Assembly (NCBI GenBank): GCA_041612095.1
Contig: JBFJJW010000045.1
Coordinates: 1 to 17,508 of the forward strand
Length of the DNA stretch: 17,508 nucleotides
Reading direction: 5' to 3'
Source of the DNA: Solimonas sp041612095
GTDB lineage: Bacteria > Pseudomonadota > Gammaproteobacteria > Nevskiales > Nevskiaceae
Part shown: piece after piece, positions 16,125 through 17,508 of the stretch
How positions within the stretch are numbered: the stretch's first letter is position 1
How the letters are laid out: each line of letters begins with the position of its first letter
Program-made: the position numbers and the translations under genes
Notes under the pieces: generated by a model
What the model saw: the letters and a program-made list of their open reading frames with translations, nothing else
What the model was told of the DNA's origin: nothing
The model's database searches: none

Positions 16125-16889
16125 TCAGGCCACTTCGCGCCAGTCCAGACCCTGATTCTGCGCGGCGCAGACGATCCAGTCGGCGTCAAAGCCCAGCCCT
16201 TCACAGACCACGCCGCGCGCTTGCTGCGGCGTGTTGTTGGTCTCGGACAGGTGGGTCAGCACCAGATGCTGCAGCTTGGCAATCTCCAGGCCGCGCAGCA
16301 GCCCGGCCGCCTGCTGATTGGACAGATGGCCGCGATCGCCCCCCACCCGGCGTTTCAACGCCGGCGTGTAGGGGCCGATCCGCAGGAGTTCAGGGTCATG
16401 GTTGCATTCCAGCATCAGCGCATCGCAACCGCCGAGTACCGCGCGCATATGCGGCGTGATGTGGCCGGCATCGGAGAGGATGCCGATGCGCCTGCCCGCA
16501 GCGGCAAGCACGTACTGACAGGGCTCGCGCGCGTCATGCGGCACCGGATAGGGCTGCACTTCCAGCTCACCCACCGTGAAGTTCTGGTGCGGGCTGAAGC
16601 GCACCACCGCCGGCACCTCACGATCCGTCCACACCGCATAGGTGCCGTGGGTCATATACACCGGCGCCTTCAGCCGCCGCGCCAGGCGCGCCACGCCGCC
16701 GAGATGATCGGAATGCTCGTGCGTGACCAATATCGCGTTGATCGACTCCGGCTCCACCCCCAGGCGTTCAAGCCGGGCCACCGCCTCGCGCGCGTTGAAG
16801 CCGCAGTCCACCAGCAGCCGGGTGCCGCGGTGCTCTATGAGGGTGGAATTACCTTTGCTGCCGCTGCCGAGGATGGCAAAGCGGATCAC
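16125..16889 (-). CDS. Metallo-beta-lactamase-fold hydrolase, WalJ/YycJ type
   Basis: This 254-aa cytoplasmic protein has the metallo-beta-lactamase fold. The start MIRFAILGSGSKGNSTLIE is typical of the YycJ/WalJ/VicX group. The metal-binding motif is THEHSDH (His57, His59, Asp61, His62), followed by VPHDA, LSDAGH (Asp for the metal bridge) and a late His in LTHLSE. All ligands of a two-metal site seem present, so activity is likely. Relatives are implicated in DNA processing or repair, but the substrate is not settled, and no function is claimed here. The start is GTG in a 4-nt GTGA overlap with the stop of the DUF1820 gene, so the two are probably co-translated. purL follows 127 nt downstream on the same strand. 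Confidence 0.9.
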   Translation of the reverse strand: MIRFAILGSGSKGNSTLIEHRGTRLLVDCGFNAREAVARLERLGVEPESINAILVTHEHSDHLGGVARLARRLKAPVYMTHGTYAVWTDREVPAVVRFSPHQNFTVGELEVQPYPVPHDAREPCQYVLAAAGRRIGILSDAGHITPHMRAVLGGCDALMLECNHDPELLRIGPYTPALKRRVGGDRGHLSNQQAAGLLRGLEIAKLQHLVLTHLSETNNTPQQARGVVCEGLGFDADWIVCAAQNQGLDWREVA

Positions 16890-17227
16890 TTCCGCGTGTC
16901 TCCGCCAAAGGTGTAGAGCGGAAACGGCGTGACCTTGGAGCCGCCTTCGCCACCGGGCACGATGCGCGCCGGCCCCTGCTTACTGACTTCGTCGATGCGG
17001 ATCACGGCATGCACCGGCACGTAGAAGCGCTCGACGTTGCCGAACTCCTGCTTCAGCTTCTCTTCGCTGGTATCGACCACGACCGTGGTCTTCTCACCGA
17101 ACACCAGCTTGCCGACCTCCACGAATCCGAGCATGCCGCCATGGCTGACTTCGCGGGCGTACACCTCATAGACCTGCCCCTGATTCATGAAACTGACGCG
17201 GTAAAGTCGACTCTTGGCTGGTGGCAT
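16886..17227 (-). CDS. DUF1820 family protein
   Basis: This 113-aa cytoplasmic protein of unknown function resembles the DUF1820 family, known to me mainly from gammaproteobacteria. The recognisable features are the N-terminal LYRVSFMNQGQVYEVYAREV, the middle segment GFVEVGKLVFGEKTTVVVD, and YVPVHAVIRIDEV. It has no signal peptide, membrane segment or cysteine. The C-terminus is Gly-rich (VPGGEGG) and ends TFGGDTRK. The start is ATG at 17227, about 30 nt below a promoter-like TATACT, with no clear Shine-Dalgarno, so the leader may be short. The stop overlaps the start of the metallo-hydrolase gene. I cannot assign a biochemical role. Confidence 0.88.
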   Translation of the reverse strand: MPPAKSRLYRVSFMNQGQVYEVYAREVSHGGMLGFVEVGKLVFGEKTTVVVDTSEEKLKQEFGNVERFYVPVHAVIRIDEVSKQGPARIVPGGEGGSKVTPFPLYTFGGDTRK

Positions 17228-17256
17228 GGCGCTGAAGTGGGGGTTGCAAAGTGGAA

Positions 17257-17285
17257 AGTATAGGCCAGCCCCAGCGCCGCAACGC
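17257..17285 (-). promoter_or_regulatory. Likely promoter of the DUF1820-MBL unit
   Basis: On the minus strand TATACT (17262-17257) is close to the sigma-70 -10 consensus and lies 29 nt before the DUF1820 ATG. The hexamer at 17-bp spacing is GCGTTG (17285-17280); TTGCGG nearby would have a 14-bp spacer. The -35 box is therefore weak. Confidence 0.45.
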
Positions 17286-17342
17286 GAGCTCGCACCGGAT
17301 GCCGGGGAATACCCTGCGCCGGCAGTGCGGACGACCCCAGTG

Positions 17343-17363
17343 CGCGGCGGCCTGGGCGCCGCG
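17343..17363. other. Intergenic GC-rich hairpin
   Basis: CGCGGCG and CGCCGCG form a perfect 7-bp stem with a 7-nt loop. It lies 48 nt after the stop of the minus-strand partial gene. No T-run follows on either strand, so it is at best a weak or Rho-assisted terminator. Confidence 0.4.
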
Positions 17364-17366
17364 AGA

Positions 17367-17405
17367 CGACCGCTCAGGTCACGGAAACGACCGCGTGGGT
17401 CACGG
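17367..17405. repeat. Imperfect 18-bp tandem-like direct repeat
   Basis: CGACCGCTCAGGTCACGG at 17367-17384 and CGACCGCGTGGGTCACGG at 17388-17405 match at 15 of 18 positions and are separated by AAA. The centre-to-centre distance is 21 bp, or two helical turns. The pair sits just after the stop of the partial minus-strand gene. Confidence 0.6.
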
Positions 17406-17411
17406 CACCCG

Positions 17412-17508
17412 TCACCACGGGCTCAGATCAATCTGGGTGCCCACGCCCAGCACCAGATCATCACCAACACTGGCATCGAGCTCGGTCTTGGTCCGATACA
17501 TCAGGTGC
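17412..17508 (-). CDS. C-terminal fragment of an unidentified protein, possibly outer-membrane barrel
   Basis: Only the last 31 codons and the stop are inside the window; the 5' part lies beyond 17508. The fragment reads from HLMYRTKTELDASVGD through DLVLGVGTQIDLSPW to TGA. The alternating hydrophobic and polar residues, the Gly-rich strand-like stretch LVLGVGTQIDL and the terminal Trp resemble the last strands of an outer-membrane beta-barrel, but the pattern is not the classic terminal signal. I do not recognise the family. The coding call rests on an open frame to the window edge, codon use like the neighbours, and a stop followed by non-coding-looking sequence. Confidence 0.45.
   Translation of the reverse strand, partial: HLMYRTKTELDASVGDDLVLGVGTQIDLSPW

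Noticed and set aside
15998..16204. The 69-codon N-terminal extension of purL
   Set aside because: It has no similarity to the PurL N-terminus, contains the leader hairpin, and lies upstream of a good AAGGA site and an ATG that aligns with E. coli PurL.
12827..16459. A stop-free plus-strand frame of 1210 codons opposite purL
   Set aside because: It lies almost wholly antisense to a clear purL, has Arg/Ala/Gly/His/Gln-rich composition with no family resemblance and no ribosome-binding site. High GC content and purL codon bias explain it.
16221..16916. Plus-strand frame of 231 codons opposite the metallo-hydrolase
   Set aside because: The minus-strand gene has all metal-binding motifs; this frame is His/Arg/Gln-rich and matches nothing.
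1..17508. Defence system, CRISPR array, prophage, insertion sequence or biosynthetic cluster
   Set aside because: No repeat-spacer pattern, transposase, integrase, phage gene or secondary-metabolism gene is visible. The recognised genes account for nearly all of the window.

Overview
The window is a high-GC, tightly packed chromosomal segment from a Gram-negative bacterium, most likely a gammaproteobacterium of the Xanthomonadales/Nevskiales type. The grounds are a mreCD-mrdA-rodA-mltB-rlpA-dacA order, a complete mlaFEDCBA lipid transport cluster, a large single-chain PurL and a DUF1820 protein. The taxonomic placement is inferred from gene order and protein resemblance only. All the recognisable genes are core or envelope genes. 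I see no transposase, integrase, phage gene, CRISPR array, tRNA, rRNA or toxin-antitoxin pair.

Plus strand, 1-12.1 kb: fourteen genes run in one direction with overlaps or short gaps. The first block (27-4589) is the rod-shape elongation machinery: mreC, mreD, mrdA (PBP2) and rodA. It is followed without a break by peptidoglycan-trimming enzymes: mltB, rlpA and, after a 68-bp gap, dacA. lipB (octanoyltransferase of lipoate synthesis) follows, and after a 67-bp gap comes a complete Mla system for retrograde phospholipid transport: ATPase MlaF, permease MlaE, MCE protein MlaD, periplasmic carrier MlaC, STAS subunit MlaB and outer-membrane lipoprotein MlaA. The block therefore covers wall elongation, septal and side-wall remodelling and outer-membrane lipid asymmetry. 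Weak promoter-like TACAAT boxes before dacA and mlaF suggest internal transcription units.

A 16-bp perfect hairpin with T-rich flanks on both strands (12116-12150) lies between the convergent mlaA and purL genes and should terminate transcription from both sides.

Minus strand, 12.1-17.5 kb: reading right to left, the window begins with the last 31 codons and stop of an unidentified protein (17412-17508). A 184-bp intergenic region follows, with a promoter-like box, a hairpin and a short imperfect direct repeat. Next are a DUF1820 protein and an overlapping metallo-beta-lactamase-fold hydrolase of the WalJ/YycJ type. After a 127-bp leader with an 8-bp hairpin comes purL (FGAM synthase).

I found no convincing candidate for a novel multi-gene system. 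The points most worth a second look are the coupled DUF1820/MBL pair, the purL leader hairpin, the absence of ybeD and lipA beside lipB, and an MltB homologue without a lipobox.
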